From assembly GCA_015146655.1 (NCBI GenBank), contig VKHL01000016.1:233050-297049 (forward strand): 64,000 nucleotides of DNA, in the 5' to 3' direction. Each line of letters begins with the position of its first letter. Position 1 is the stretch's first letter. The notes under the pieces were generated by a model. It was not told the origin of the DNA. It ran no database searches and worked only from the letters and a program-made list of their open reading frames with translations. Below are positions 11,779 to 22,515 of this stretch, piece by piece. The stretch comes from Ochromonas danica. Its lineage: Eukaryota > Sar > Chrysophyceae > Chromulinales > Chromulinaceae. The position numbers were made by a program, and so were the translations under genes.

Positions 11779-12399
11779 ATGTCTTCCATGAAGCAGTTTA
11801 AAGTCGTAGAGATGGTGGGTAAAGGATCGTTTGCTTCGGTCTACAAGGTAAGAGTCGTCAAACTCTTATTTTTTATCAAACCTTGCTGGCCATCTTATCT
11901 TCCATCAACTTCATGTCGCGAAACTAACTTTTAGGTCATTCGTAAGTCCGACAACAAGGTCTATGCTCTGAAGCGAGTGAAAATGAACAAGATGTCGAAG
12001 AAGGAGATCTCCGACGCTCTTAACGAAGTACGCTTCCTTGCCTCTATTCGCCATCAAAACATTGTGGGTTTCTACGAAGCCTTCGTGGAAAACAATGAGA
12101 GCGAACTTTGTATTATTATGGAGTACTGTGGCTGTGGAGATCTCGCTCAGAAGGTGGAGCGTTACAAGCGCAGAAGGCAATACATGAACGAGCAGGTCAT
12201 TTGGATTTACATAATTCAGGTTCTACGAGCCTTGCAGCTCCTCCATGGCAAAGGAATCTGCCATCGCGATCTCAAGGCTGCCAATACATTTTTGGCTGAA
12301 GATGGCTCTGTGAAGATTGGCGACATGAATGTTTCGAAGCAGCTAAAGTATGGGCCGCTCAACACACAGATCGGCACTCCTTATTACATGTACGACTGT

Positions 12400-12436
<37 letters not shown>

Positions 12437-13212
12437 TCTCTTTCGCTCTCTGATATCATTTTGAACATTTTTAGGTCTCCGGAAATCTGGAGTAATCGCC
12501 CTTATGATGAGAAATGCGATATTTGGTCTGTGGGATGCATGATCTACGAGCTAGCATCTCTTCGTCCACCGTTCTTGGGGGATAGTTTTCCCGCTTTGAA
12601 GCGAGCCGTGCTAGCAGGCCGTTATCCCGCCTTACCACGAGTGTACAGCGAAGCTCTTACTCGGGTAATTGCAGCTATGTTGCAGCTACAGCCCAGGGAC
12701 CGTCCCAACGCCCAGCAATTGTTAGCCATGCCAGAGATAGCATCTCGATTAAACTTGGCTGGTAAGTTATGAATGAGTGAATACGCGATTTAGATCATGT
12801 TTTCATTATGTGTTGCTTTGTCCTTCCAGGGCCTGACTGCGACAGTGCACCAACGCCTACAGGTACTGAAGGGCAAAACCAAAATGTTCTGCGCACTATC
12901 AAGGTCCCTCAAGTGCTGTCGCGCTTAAACGATGTACTGCCCAAGCCATGCTACCCAGTCGAACCCCCGGCAGCGCCACGTTCTTTGGCTTCTAACGCAG
13001 CAGTTAAACCTCCACTTCCTCCAATCCCTGGAGATGTCCAACCAAGCTCCAACAAGGAAAATGCCAATCCAAGCCGAAGTGATGTCCCTGTTTCGCGCAT
13101 TCCTCAACCGCCAGCCGAGCCTGGCTTGGTCCCTCAACCTCCTCCGCCTGCTCCAAGCCAGCAGCCATCCAGGCCACCCCATCGTCTCATGTATCAGCAT
13201 AGATACCGATAA
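11779..13212 (+). CDS. NIMA-related (NEK) protein kinase
   Basis: Exons 11779-11847, 11935-12389, 12475-12761 and 12830-13212 give 397 residues. The kinase domain fills about residues 8-265: glycine loop GKGSFASVYK, ATP-anchoring Lys in YALKRV (36), catalytic loop HRDLKAAN, and activation segment IGDMNVSK...GTPYYMSPEIW. The DFG motif reads DMN; such DxN variants occur in some protist NEKs and keep the metal-binding Asp. The tail (about 270-397) is Pro-rich and disordered with a KEN triplet that could be a degradation signal, as in other NEKs. NEKs act in mitosis and in basal body or flagellar control. No coiled coil follows the kinase, unlike classical NIMA or NEK2. A long (CT)n tract lies in intron 2. 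Confidence 0.9.
12402..12432 (+). repeat. (CT)n microsatellite in NEK intron 2
   Basis: About fifteen CT units lie inside the 85-nt intron between the coding exons ending at 12389 and starting at 12475. The tract is upstream of the real 3' splice site (TTTTTAG at 12474) and may act as extra polypyrimidine signal. Length variation between strains is likely. Confidence 0.9.
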
Positions 13213-13788
13213 TTAACTGCAATAGTTGGTGTGCTTGGGGATGTATATGATTACTTTGATGTGTGTTGTGGTGAACTTTAAGATCCTAAAGATGAAGTTT
13301 TGGATTACTGTGTGATGTGTGGCTCCTAAAAGCAGTCTCCGAGAGATGACTATCCCCAAACAATGCAACAAGGGCAAATGCAACAAGAAAGGGCAATTTA
13401 AGAAGAATGAGACTTCCTCCAGCTCTTCTAATAGTGCAATTAAGGATAATCCATTGTGGTCATGTGTCTATTACCATAAAAGAACACGGAATTTGAGCAC
13501 GACAAGACTGCAAAATTTGTCTGTCGTCTCGAGGTTGGTCTCTTCGATTTGTTTGAAAGATTCAGTCTGTGATTCTCCAAAAGAAAAGAAACCCAAAAGA
13601 AAAGTATGGGAGAACAGCGGTCTCTTCTTTTTGTCTCGCAGCTTCAGACAGTTATTCTTGTGTCGTGTTTGCATGATCTGTAAAATAATCAACAACGATA
13701 GAATATTGTACTGCCATTGAGGTTAAGCTTATGGAAAGGAAGTGAAGTATGCTACAACGCTGCTAAAAAATTTAAAGCAAACGTCTTC
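13213..13788. other. Convergent 3' intergenic region
   Basis: About 575 bp between the 3' ends of the NEK and uS3 genes. A 133-codon open frame at 13319-13720 is Lys/Asn/Ser-rich with no recognisable features and overlaps an antisense frame, so I do not call it a gene. Both transcripts should terminate here. Confidence 0.5.
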
Positions 13789-14619
13789 CTACTTTGGGTC
13801 GAGGATGGTGATGACATCGGAGAGCAAAGTCTTGGGACCAACAATTCCCTTGGGGTCATGAGGCAACATGATGCTCACCTTAACGCCCAAAATACCTTGT
13901 CTCATCATCACGTGGCGAACAGCAGTCTCCACGTAGTCGCTGTTGAATCATTGAATTGCGGGTAAGCCAAGCAAAACAGAGCGATTGGATTTTGAACTCT
14001 TACTTGTGAGCCTGACCAGTCTTGATCATGTAGCCATCAGAGAACTTCTGTCCCTTGGCTCTCTGGCCGCGGACCTTGCCAGAGACAGAGACTTCAGCAC
14101 CCTTAGCTCCCGACTCCATCACGAAGCGGAGAACACCATAGCAAGCACGACGGACAGCTAAGCCACCAAGAAGCTTGTACTTCAGGGACTCGGCCTGGTT
14201 GACACATTTTAAGTAAGGAATACAAACAGAAAGAAAAGAAAGAAACAAGACTGCACCTGAGTTTGGGCATTGAGACCGCGATTGGCAACGCGCTCAGCGA
14301 AGATCTCCACAGCACCTTCCTGGAAGCGGAATCTGGTATAGGAGAGTTTAGTTTTCCAACTTATTGACCAAATTAATGCTATCAAAACTAACCTCTTCTG
14401 GACAAGGGAAGTCAACTCTCTAATTCTCTGGCCCTTTTCACCGAGGACATCCTGGGTTCTGGTGGCCTTGATGATGATCTCAGTGCGAGTGGCAGTCACG
14501 CGAACTTCAAGACCAGCATAACCATCAGCAGCCAACTGACGAGAGAACAACTCGTTCAATTCGGAGTAGAAGACTCCGTCGGCGACAAACTTCCTCTTCT
14601 TGCTAATCACGGCAGACAT
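13789..14619 (-). CDS. RPS3: Cytosolic small-subunit ribosomal protein uS3
   Basis: Exons on the minus strand: 14619-14393, 14332-14257, 14194-14004 and 13939-13789, giving 214 residues. It begins [17 protein letters not shown], contains the KH domain with the GxxG-type loop ([10 protein letters not shown]), and continues into the C-terminal RPS3 domain ([30 protein letters not shown]). It sits at the mRNA entry channel of the 40S subunit. The C-terminal tail is shorter than the animal form. The same frame is open upstream of this ATG, but that part does not resemble S3 and is taken as 5' leader. Confidence 0.95.
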
Positions 14620-15150
14620 TTTCTCTTTTATGTGGAGCTGGCTGGCCTCCACCACAAGCTCGCCGCCACTCGCCCTCCTTAACTTACCAGAAACGCGTTT
14701 CTGCAGCAGCTTTTCTTTGGGTGCCTTGCCTGCCTGCTGGCACACGATCACCAGAGATTAACGATTAAACTATTAATGTCAAATAGGGCCGCCAACGCGA
14801 ATAAATGATATACCACCTTAGTTGAAAAGTATCTGAACTAGGATACTTATTTTATCCTGAAATAAAATACATACTTTGTTCTTCTGGGTTGGAATATCAA
14901 CAAAAGCTATTAAGTGTAAAGTATAATTTACGAAGACAACCTTAAGTCTTTATTTTCTAAAATAGTCTTCTATAATATATTTAAATTGGCATACTGTAAG
15001 CACTGTGTACAGTCCGAGGCCCCCTTGAGTGCAACATCTGGGAATGTGGAGAATCTGGCTTTCTGGACTGCTTTTACGCATACGTCACTGCTTTACCAAC
15101 GAGTGTCTTGGACACACTTCTTTGGATTTCGCCTAAATTATTAATGAAAT
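14620..15150. other. uS3 upstream region, AT-rich
   Basis: This holds the promoter side of RPS3 and then about 400 bp of AT-rich sequence with no gene. It leads into the decayed transposase that begins near 15190. Confidence 0.4.
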
Positions 15151-15189
15151 GATTGCTCATCGTAAAAGAAAGAGAAGAGATTCAATCCA

Positions 15190-15840
15190 GCTCTCTTGAA
15201 ATGGGGAAGTTGGAAGTTGGCTCTGCACTATGGAATTTCTGATCGTGGTGTTCGAAAGATTCGTCGCCAAGACCAAATCCGAATCGGTGCAGGAATGGAC
15301 ATGGAGATGTTTCGACACTTTATTCATGTAGATTGAGGAGAAAGGTGAAGACTTCATCGAAACTACCCGAGAAAGCTTGTTTCGTACTGGAGTGTCAGTG
15401 ATCAAAGAACTTTGTTTTGCAAAGACGAAGAATATCCTCGAAGAAAGCAGTAACAGTCGCACCAATTCAAAAGTACCGCCCGATTGCAAGCAGTTAGCAA
15501 AGTTTTGTCGAAGATACGATATCGATTTCACTAATCTTCATGGCGAGGCTGGTGGGTTAAGTTGAGTCGATCACACTCCAGAAATTGAGGCTTTATAGAC
15601 AGCACTGCAAGTTTATGAACCGGAGAACATTTTAATATGGACGAAAGCGGCTTGTTTTATCAACGTCTTCCCAACACAACTTATTTGTTGCGAAGAAGGG
15701 AGTAGAAGAAACCCAAAGCTCGCATTACACTTGTAGTAGACTATTATGTTGCAATTCTCTAGCTACCGCGAAAGTACTGATTGTAGCGACTGGGAAAACG
15801 AACAATTCAGTGTGTTTTAGAAGAGGAAGATCGAGGATTC
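15190..15840 (+). pseudogene. Decayed pogo/Tigger-like DDE transposase
   Basis: Pieces of one transposase appear in different frames on the plus strand. One open piece ends with KFCRRYDIDFTNLHGEAGG (stop at about 15564), matching the FKxRxxI...LHGEAG block that ends the DNA-binding part of pogo/Tigger elements. About 70 bp on, near 15634, comes NMDESGLFYQRLPNTTYLL, matching the first catalytic Asp block (N-x-DE-x-GLFY...LP) and followed after a stop by KPKARITLVV. At least two in-frame stops and a frame change make it non-functional. I found no clear terminal inverted repeats, so the element limits are only approximate. The family call is from memory of the block pattern. Confidence 0.72.
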
Positions 15841-16234
15841 CCTTTATGGAGAGTAATTTATTCTTGTTACTTTGTCCTTCACTTGCTTTTTATTGTTCTC
15901 TTGGTACGAAAACCTCGGCTGTCTACAAAGGAAAACGCTTGGTTTGCTTAAAACATCTTTCTTTTTCTCAAAGATGATTCTTTCTGTTCTTCTTTGGCTT
16001 TTAACTATAATCATTTTAGCCATGTTCATAATTATTTAAGTAATTGACTAAAAATATAGGAATCTGGGAGTCTGGGAGACTCTGCAAGCAATTTCATTTC
16101 CCAGATTCTGGACATCTGGCTTATTGGGAATTCGGATGTTCAAATATGTTTTCGAAGTTAACTAATCTCTCTGGAAGAGAGCCATTTGTCTCCGTAGGCT
16201 TCGTTGTTGCTCCTGATATTTGATTGGCGTGGAT
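15841..16234. other. Intergenic, TE-derived or leader sequence
   Basis: About 390 bp downstream of the transposase relic and upstream of the LRR/SFI1-like gene. It includes an imperfect direct repeat around 16060-16120 (variants of TCTGGGAGTCTGGGA and AGATTCTGGACATCTGG). No gene is seen. Confidence 0.4.
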
Positions 16235-19200
16235 ATGGACCTGCTACAAGCGATTCGGCGATATCCCGTCAGCCTTGAGAAGCAAAAGATCCGCTGCGTG
16301 GGCAGAGAGGTCAACGCCATCGGATCTCTTCCCACAGTCTTCACCCAGTCGATCAAAACTCTTCTCCTGAGCAACAATGCGCTAACCTCTCTCGCCGGGG
16401 TGGAGCAATTCTCACATCTCGAAACGCTCTCCGTCGCGAACAATCTTATTGATTATCTCGAGGACATCTGCGCGCTCTCCAGTCTGCCTTGGCTGAGGAA
16501 GCTCTCTCTGTATGGCAATGCAGTTTCTTTCTTGCCCTTTTATGCAGAGATGGTCATTTCTCAGTGTCCCCGTCTGGAGGTGTTGGATGGCTCGGAGGTG
16601 GATGACTTTCGTCGGTCCGAGTCTGTGCTGGCCTTCAAGCAGGTCTGAATGCACTTAGCTGCGAGCTGTTTTGTATTTGTTCTAATTCTATTTTATGTAT
16701 GGGAAGGTCATTATATGCTACCGTAGGGCGGTACAGAATGAAGTCCGCAATGCTCTTCTCCATCACCTCCTGCTTCGCCTCAGATGCAACCAAGAGGTCA
16801 AACATGTTGTGCTATGGAGAGGAAGGAGTCGAGGTGCACCTTCCACATCCGTTGATGCATCTTGTCCCCTTCAACATGTACTGCGCACCATCAGCAGTCA
16901 CGGAGGATTTAGTGCCTTTATTGAGGCTGATGGTGGTTTCTTCAGCAAGATGGTGCAGGTAAGTGTACTCAAGTTGACAGCCTGGCAGCATCCCACTTAT
17001 CCTTCCTGGAATTATCCAGCATCGAATGATAAAAGCAGCGGCCAAAGTGAAGCAGACCGCGGTGAAGCAGACGGAAATTCTTGATGGGGTGGAATTGTGT
17101 GGTCAATCTCGTTTTCGCTCGAAACAAGTGAAAAGTGCTTGGGAGGAGGCCTTTCCCTTTGTCTTGTCTGCACAAGAGGAGGAATGGGTTAGTCTTTGTA
17201 GATTATTCGTTGGCGTGCTGGCTGGCCAGATGAAGTCGAGTCTAAGTCCCAGCTGTTCGATGGAGGGGGGTATTCTTGCTGAAAGCACTCAAGAGGTGCG
17301 GACAGAATTGGAGCATCTTGCGCAATTCTGCACTCTCAAGGTTTCCTTTCTCGCTCAGTCTAATCGTATTCCGCTTTCCGAGCTTTCTTTACGGGTAAGA
17401 TATTTCAGAATAGTTTGAGTTAGCCGATAATGGTGAACCCTTACCTTGTTTACTGGTTCTAGGCTTCAGGGGGCGAAAAGCCGACACCAAGAAGAATCGA
17501 GAATCCCACAGTTGTGTTTACACCCGTAGATGGGCACTTTTCAAGAACCTCCGCGAAGAGTCTTCCGAGAAGTGGACGTGTCCATTTCAAAACATCTAAT
17601 CCAAGTGAGCGTAAGCAACCAACCGAAGGATCGAATAATCCTTCTGTTGTCTTTTCTTCTCGCCTTCTTCCTAGGCAGCAAAAGGAGCCTGGTGGAATTG
17701 GCTTGGTTGAGACTGGCATGAAACAGATTGAGAGACATGTCCCCGTTGACTTTAGAAAGAGTGACGGATCTCCTATTCTTCGCGATCCGTCCAATGAAAA
17801 CTTGACGCAATCGCAGGTTGCTTCTCCTTTTGACGCTGAGTTATGTGATGTGTTATTGAACAATGGCGATGAGGATTTTGAAGGAATAACTGTTGCCTTG
17901 TCGCAGTGTCTCCTGGGCACTGAACAGTCGCAAGAAAGAAACTTGGTCCCATCTATCCTGCATGAGAAGGATGAAAGCCTCGCTTTCGACCAGATTGTAC
18001 AGTGTAATAACATGGCAGCAATGCGCTCGTTCATTCAAAAACAGGCTCACCGCCTTCTCCTTCTACAACATGCCGAAATGCGTGTATTCGAGGGCAGCGA
18101 CAAACGGCCCGTTCAGCCTCTTCTTGAGCAAGCTCATGACCTTGTCGTGAAGGCAACCACTGCACTTTACAAGGAACTTTGCGAGAATAGCAAGAAAGTT
18201 ATCTCCTTCCGCCAACTTAACTGTTCGCTTGAACGAGAGAGTTCTTTGGCACTTGAGGCCGTACAGCAAGATCTCACGGTCAGTATTAGTATTGTGCTTT
18301 ATTGGCTCGTTTTCATTTCGTTTACTTTGCATTAATGCTAGAATATGCAACATCAATTGAAGATATATCAGTTTGAAGTGCATCGACTTACTGCTATCGC
18401 AATGGTATAAGCACAGCCTTCTCTTGCTACTTCCTGTCGATGTTTTGATATTTGATTAATTTGTAGGAGACTGAAGGACGTTTAGATGAGGAAAGCAAGA
18501 TGGGCGAAGGACTCCAAAAACACATCAATGCTGGTTTGGTTAACTTCTGTTATCAACTCGTGCTTAAAACCGAATTTGACTGCTGTTTTGCCTCTAGTAA
18601 AAGAACAAATGCAACGAGTGCAAGCAGACCTTTCCAGTTCAGCATACTACGTACTTGACTTATATCAAAGGCGAAGGCATTCACGCAATCAAGCAAAGAA
18701 CAACGACACGGAGGTCAAATGCTTGCTGCGCAAGGTTTTTAGGGCGTTTGCCCGCAGTGCTAGAGAGCAGCGCATGCTAAGGGTTCTATTTACACAACCG
18801 ATGTTCTCGTTATACATATCTCCTTCGTGTCCTTCCGCGTTGGCCACTTTGTTGCAGAAGAGACTTCGATCAAGAATGGGCACGACCTTTTCAATATGGA
18901 GACGCTTTGTAGTTTTGCATAACTACATCGGCAAAACTGAAATTGCGGCGACTAGGGTTTTGTTAAAACGAATGCTGCGGCGTTTCTCGACTTGGATCAA
19001 TAGGCGGAAAATGGAGTTGCATGCGATGCAAAAATGTGATTATGGGGTGGAGAATCGTATCGATGCCGGATTGCGTCAGTCAAGAATGGAATTCTCGCCA
19101 AGGGCCTCTTTGCCACAGCGGATTCCTTTGCTGGCTCAGAAATGGAAGTTATTCAAGGAGCGCATTCGATACAGGAAAATGGCACGCGCACGTACGCAAT

Positions 19201-20930
19201 ACCTTCAATTATGTGGTCGAGTTTTCCTCTCTATTTCCACCATCCGCAAGTGGCGTTTGGCCACAATATTGGAGCGGCGTTACCAGTACCTTCGATCCAA
19301 TGAAATTAGGGGCTTATATATTCAGCGCTGGTTCCACCGAATGGTCACTGTAGCACAACAATTGGTGAATCGAAGGGAGCAGGTCACAAAATCCTTGAAA
19401 TTTGTTAGCTCCAGACATGCAATGTTGAACTCAATGCGATCTTGGGGGCATCTGTATCAGGTGCAGTTTTCTCAAAGCAGGCTCTTGTTTCTTCGCTCCT
19501 CATGGAATAGCTTTCGAAAGGGCTTGTTGAAGCATGGATCTCGAAGAAACAAAATGAATTGTTGGCATATTATGGTCGCTATGAGTGAAATCAAACAGAA
19601 ATGCTCGTGGGCCTTGAAAAAATGGGTGGATTTTGCCAAAAAATCTCGCCGAATCAAGCACCATCCCGGCATTTTGTTGCCAAACACGCATCTCCTATAT
19701 GGGGATCATAGAAATGGGGAAGTGTTGCAAAGAGAAGTCGACGAATCGTTTAATGCCTGCTGGTTGAAGCTTTCAACGACGCATATATCACGCTCCATCA
19801 CTTCAATAAAGACTAGTGGCAGTGACGTAGTGTTCAGGGAGCGAATTTCGGGCTTGGTCGTTAAGGATGGTATACCGAATGAAATTGTTTGGACTCCTCG
19901 ACTATCAAAGATTACAACAATCAAGTTCAATTATGGCAACCCAGAAGAAGATCTCAGAGCTAGAGCATATTTCCTTCTTTCTAAGAGGAGACGTGCTTCT
20001 CTGAGCAGGTATTTTTCGGTGTGGCAGCACAGAATAGTGGATGTACTACGAAGCAAGATAATGGTGACAAAAAACACCTCTAGCCTTCTATCGGAGCCTA
20101 GCAAAATATCAAATAATCTTCGTGATAGGTATCATCTGCTATCTACTATCTTCTTGGAATTGTTTTTGTGCTGATCTGATTTGGTTGGGTGGTAGAATAT
20201 ATGCATTGCGACAGTGCAAACAAGATCTCAGCGGACAGCTAAATATTGGCGAAGTTGTTCTTGCCGATCTTAAAGACCGTGGTAAAGGTTGCGATGCAAC
20301 TATTGCAAGCCTGTCCTTCAGCATGAGTGTACTGCGTAGCTCCAAGCAGAGTCTCACCAAAGAAGTTAACACGATGCTACAACTCATAATGGACTGCAAG
20401 AGTAGAATCGATCAACTGATAGCATCGAAGAAGCAGCTTGATGGTCAAGTTCAGTCGTTCGAACAATTGATTTGTGCTGCAAATGGACAGTTACCGCCTG
20501 TGAGTGATGGCGGCTCTGTTTTCGAAAGCACTAGTATGACGTTGTCGTGTGTCGACCACAATTTGTGTGGCCTATCCACTAGCATTGAGCAGCAAAAACT
20601 TATTCTTGAACGACGTATGAGCACGCTACGAGATCTTCATTCCCAATATATTCTACTCCATGCTTCACGAACTGAATTCTCCAAGAATATCAGCGATTAT
20701 CACACGACATTAGCGTTGAATTGTGCTCAAGTTTCTGAAGAGGTTGGTTTCTTTTATATGTATATATATATATATATATTACTTCTAATCAATGCTTTTA
20801 GATGCAAAACGCGGAGGAGCAATGCAACATTCTTCTGGAGAGAGTTAATGGGTTCAATCTTATTATCCAACAATGCAAGACGCAAGAAGATGCATTGCGG
20901 CAAAGCTTAAAAATTGCCGGAATGCCGTAG
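16235..20930 (+). CDS. LRR and SFI1-like repeat protein, probable centrosome/basal body component
   Basis: Exons 16235-16642, 16707-16958, 17020-17394, 17463-18278, 18342-18404, 18467-18533, 18598-20128, 20196-20742 and 20802-20930 join in phase to 1395 residues. Residues about 30-130 are LRRs of the SDS22/CEP97 style (SIKTLLLSNNALTSLAGV; HLETLSVANNLI; LRKLSLYGNAV) with an LRR cap. A helical and disordered middle follows. Residues about 690-1150 hold many spaced helices centred on a Trp with flanking Leu/Phe and Arg/Lys (FSIWRRFV, FSTWINRRK, LAQKWKLFKERI, YIQRWFHRM, LKKWVDFAKK, FSVWQHRIV), the pattern of SFI1 repeats that bind centrin. A final coiled coil covers about 1175-1395. Localisation is inferred from these domains. 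The exon 1/2 join uses a weak GTCTGA donor and is the least certain. Confidence 0.72.
20757..20780 (+). repeat. (TA)n microsatellite in last intron of the LRR/SFI1-like gene
   Basis: About ten TA units lie within the 59-nt intron between coding exons ending at 20742 and starting at 20802. Confidence 0.85.
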
Positions 20931-21694
20931 TTTTGCGTGTATTTGTCCTTATTCTTTGATTAAAAGAGTCAGTCTGTTGTTTTGGTTGGGAGTCCTGTCA
21001 TTCTAAAGCTTCTCTGTGGTTCTTTCTTATAGATGATGAACCGTGCTTTATTTACCGTTGAAAGTTGAGTTGCCGGTCACCCACCCTCAGCTCCACTTTG
21101 CGGCATCATGATTAGTTGTTAGTGACAGATTTAAGCTGCTTTTACTTACCTTCATAGTTCGAGGGAGGGGTTACAATGCATTGTGGTGTTCTCCACAAAA
21201 AATGCCTTGAACGGGGGGGTTATTAGGGTTAGAAGAAGGTCAGCAATTTCAGGCGCAAGCAAGCCAAAGGATAAACCAACAACCGGTCAACAGAACAGGC
21301 ACAAGTGGAACCCACCCATCGGCCCACCGCTTCCCAACTTTTCCTTTTTATTAACTTCAACTCTCTCTTTTCAAAATGCTTTTCATGGTGAAATAGCGGA
21401 GAGGTTCTTGTTCGAAACCCAAAACGTGACAGCGCACAGTATTTTGGCCCCACTCAGAATCTTGAAGGCTTCACACATGGTTTCCATTTAGAGCTAGAAT
21501 CCCCTCTTCGAAGAGACGTGCTGAACTCCTTCCTCGCCACGAACGCCTCAGATAACTTCGATGGGTACCGGACTACCTTCTAGTTGTTGGGGTTAGGACC
21601 GCGTTCATAGTGAATGAGTGAGTAAAGTAGTGGATGAGCCAACAGGTAATTGATAGACTCTGGGGATTGGATGAGATATATATCTTTCTTTACA
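20931..21694. other. Gene-poor region with a dispersed repeat end
   Basis: No supported gene. It includes one copy of a repeat end (21432-21472, separate entry) and a lone GTTATTAGGGTTAG at about 21220. The open frame at 21183-21491 runs through the repeat end and is not credible as a gene. Confidence 0.5.
21432..21472 (-). repeat. Solo end of the CACGGTATTTTG inverted-repeat family
   Basis: The plus strand here reads GCGCACAGTATTTTGGCC followed by CCACTCAGAATCTTGAAGG. The reverse complement of the right end of the element at 39734-39945 reads almost the same over about 40 bp (CACGGTATTTTGCCCCCACT, then CAGAATCGTGAAG). The two loci are 18 kb apart, so this is a dispersed repeat family. The other end is not visible here. 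Confidence 0.7.
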
Positions 21695-21696
21695 TA

Positions 21697-22513
21697 CTAC
21701 CTCCGACCGGTTTGATATCAAATTTTCTTTGTTGTAACTCCAAATTTTCCAGTTTTCGCTACATCACTTGAAAGCCCACTTCATCAGCATCTCAAATCTG
21801 TTTTCAAAACTTTCAAATTAGCTCTACATCAAAAGTTATTGCAATTTTAATTTTTTGTCGGGGTGTTTTGGCCGTTTTTGGCTGAAACGGTCGTTGGAAA
21901 AAGATGAAAGAACATTCCCCATCCATGAAGGCAAAGATTGCACTTGCTTGCGCAGCACATTCCAATCCAGTGACCAAAAGACTTCATCATGGAGCCATTG
22001 GCATCATTTTGAAGCAGTTTCCTGGGGAAAATCGCAGAACAGTGTTGAGATACTGGAAGCAAGCTCGAGAGGGTCGGTCGCATCGACTACTTGGTCACCA
22101 ACAATAAGAAGGGAAGATGTGGAAGAAAGAGCAAGCTCACTGAGGAACTATCAAATGAGTATCGGCGAATCGCCGAGGAGTATGCAAGCAAGTGGATTCG
22201 CATCTCTCATCGAGCATTTCAGGCTGAATTGGAAAATGCTGGTTTCCCTCTTTCTCTTACGGCTATTCAAAACCATCTCAAGCTCTTGAAATCCAAGCAT
22301 CTCAAACTCTTCATATTGGTGCAAGAAACCGTTGCAAGGTTTATGACACTGGTGTGGACCTCACCATCGATATCAAGGAATATAACCGTGTGTATGATGA
22401 TCTACACAATTAATACATTAACTTTGGTCATATATAGCACTCTTGAAAGTGAATTGTAGAATGTTTAATTTAACATTTAAAAAAGTGTGACAACTATTAC
22501 CGGTCGGAGGTAG
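21697..22513 (+). mobile_element. Non-autonomous mariner-like element with TA target duplication
   Basis: Perfect 15-bp terminal inverted repeats: CTACCTCCGACCGGT at the left end and its reverse complement ending at 22513, each flanked by TA. The 817-bp element resembles plant MLE/Stowaway termini (CTCCCTCCG...). Inside, on the plus strand, two frames (21904-22107 and 22091-22310) encode the helix-turn-helix part of a mariner transposase: one ends RRTVLRYWKQAREG, the other has GRCGRKSKLTEEL and ISHRAFQAELENAG...LTAIQNHLKLL. A frame change separates them and the DDE catalytic domain is missing, so it cannot move itself. Confidence 0.88.
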
Positions 22514-22515
22514 TA

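Noticed and set aside
13319-13720. 133-codon Lys/Asn/Ser-rich open frame in the NEK-uS3 gap
   Set aside because: Low complexity, no recognisable fold, and it lies in a convergent 3' region where transcripts end.
21183-21491. 102-codon open frame
   Set aside because: It runs across a dispersed repeat end and a telomere-like hexamer; composition is not coding-like.
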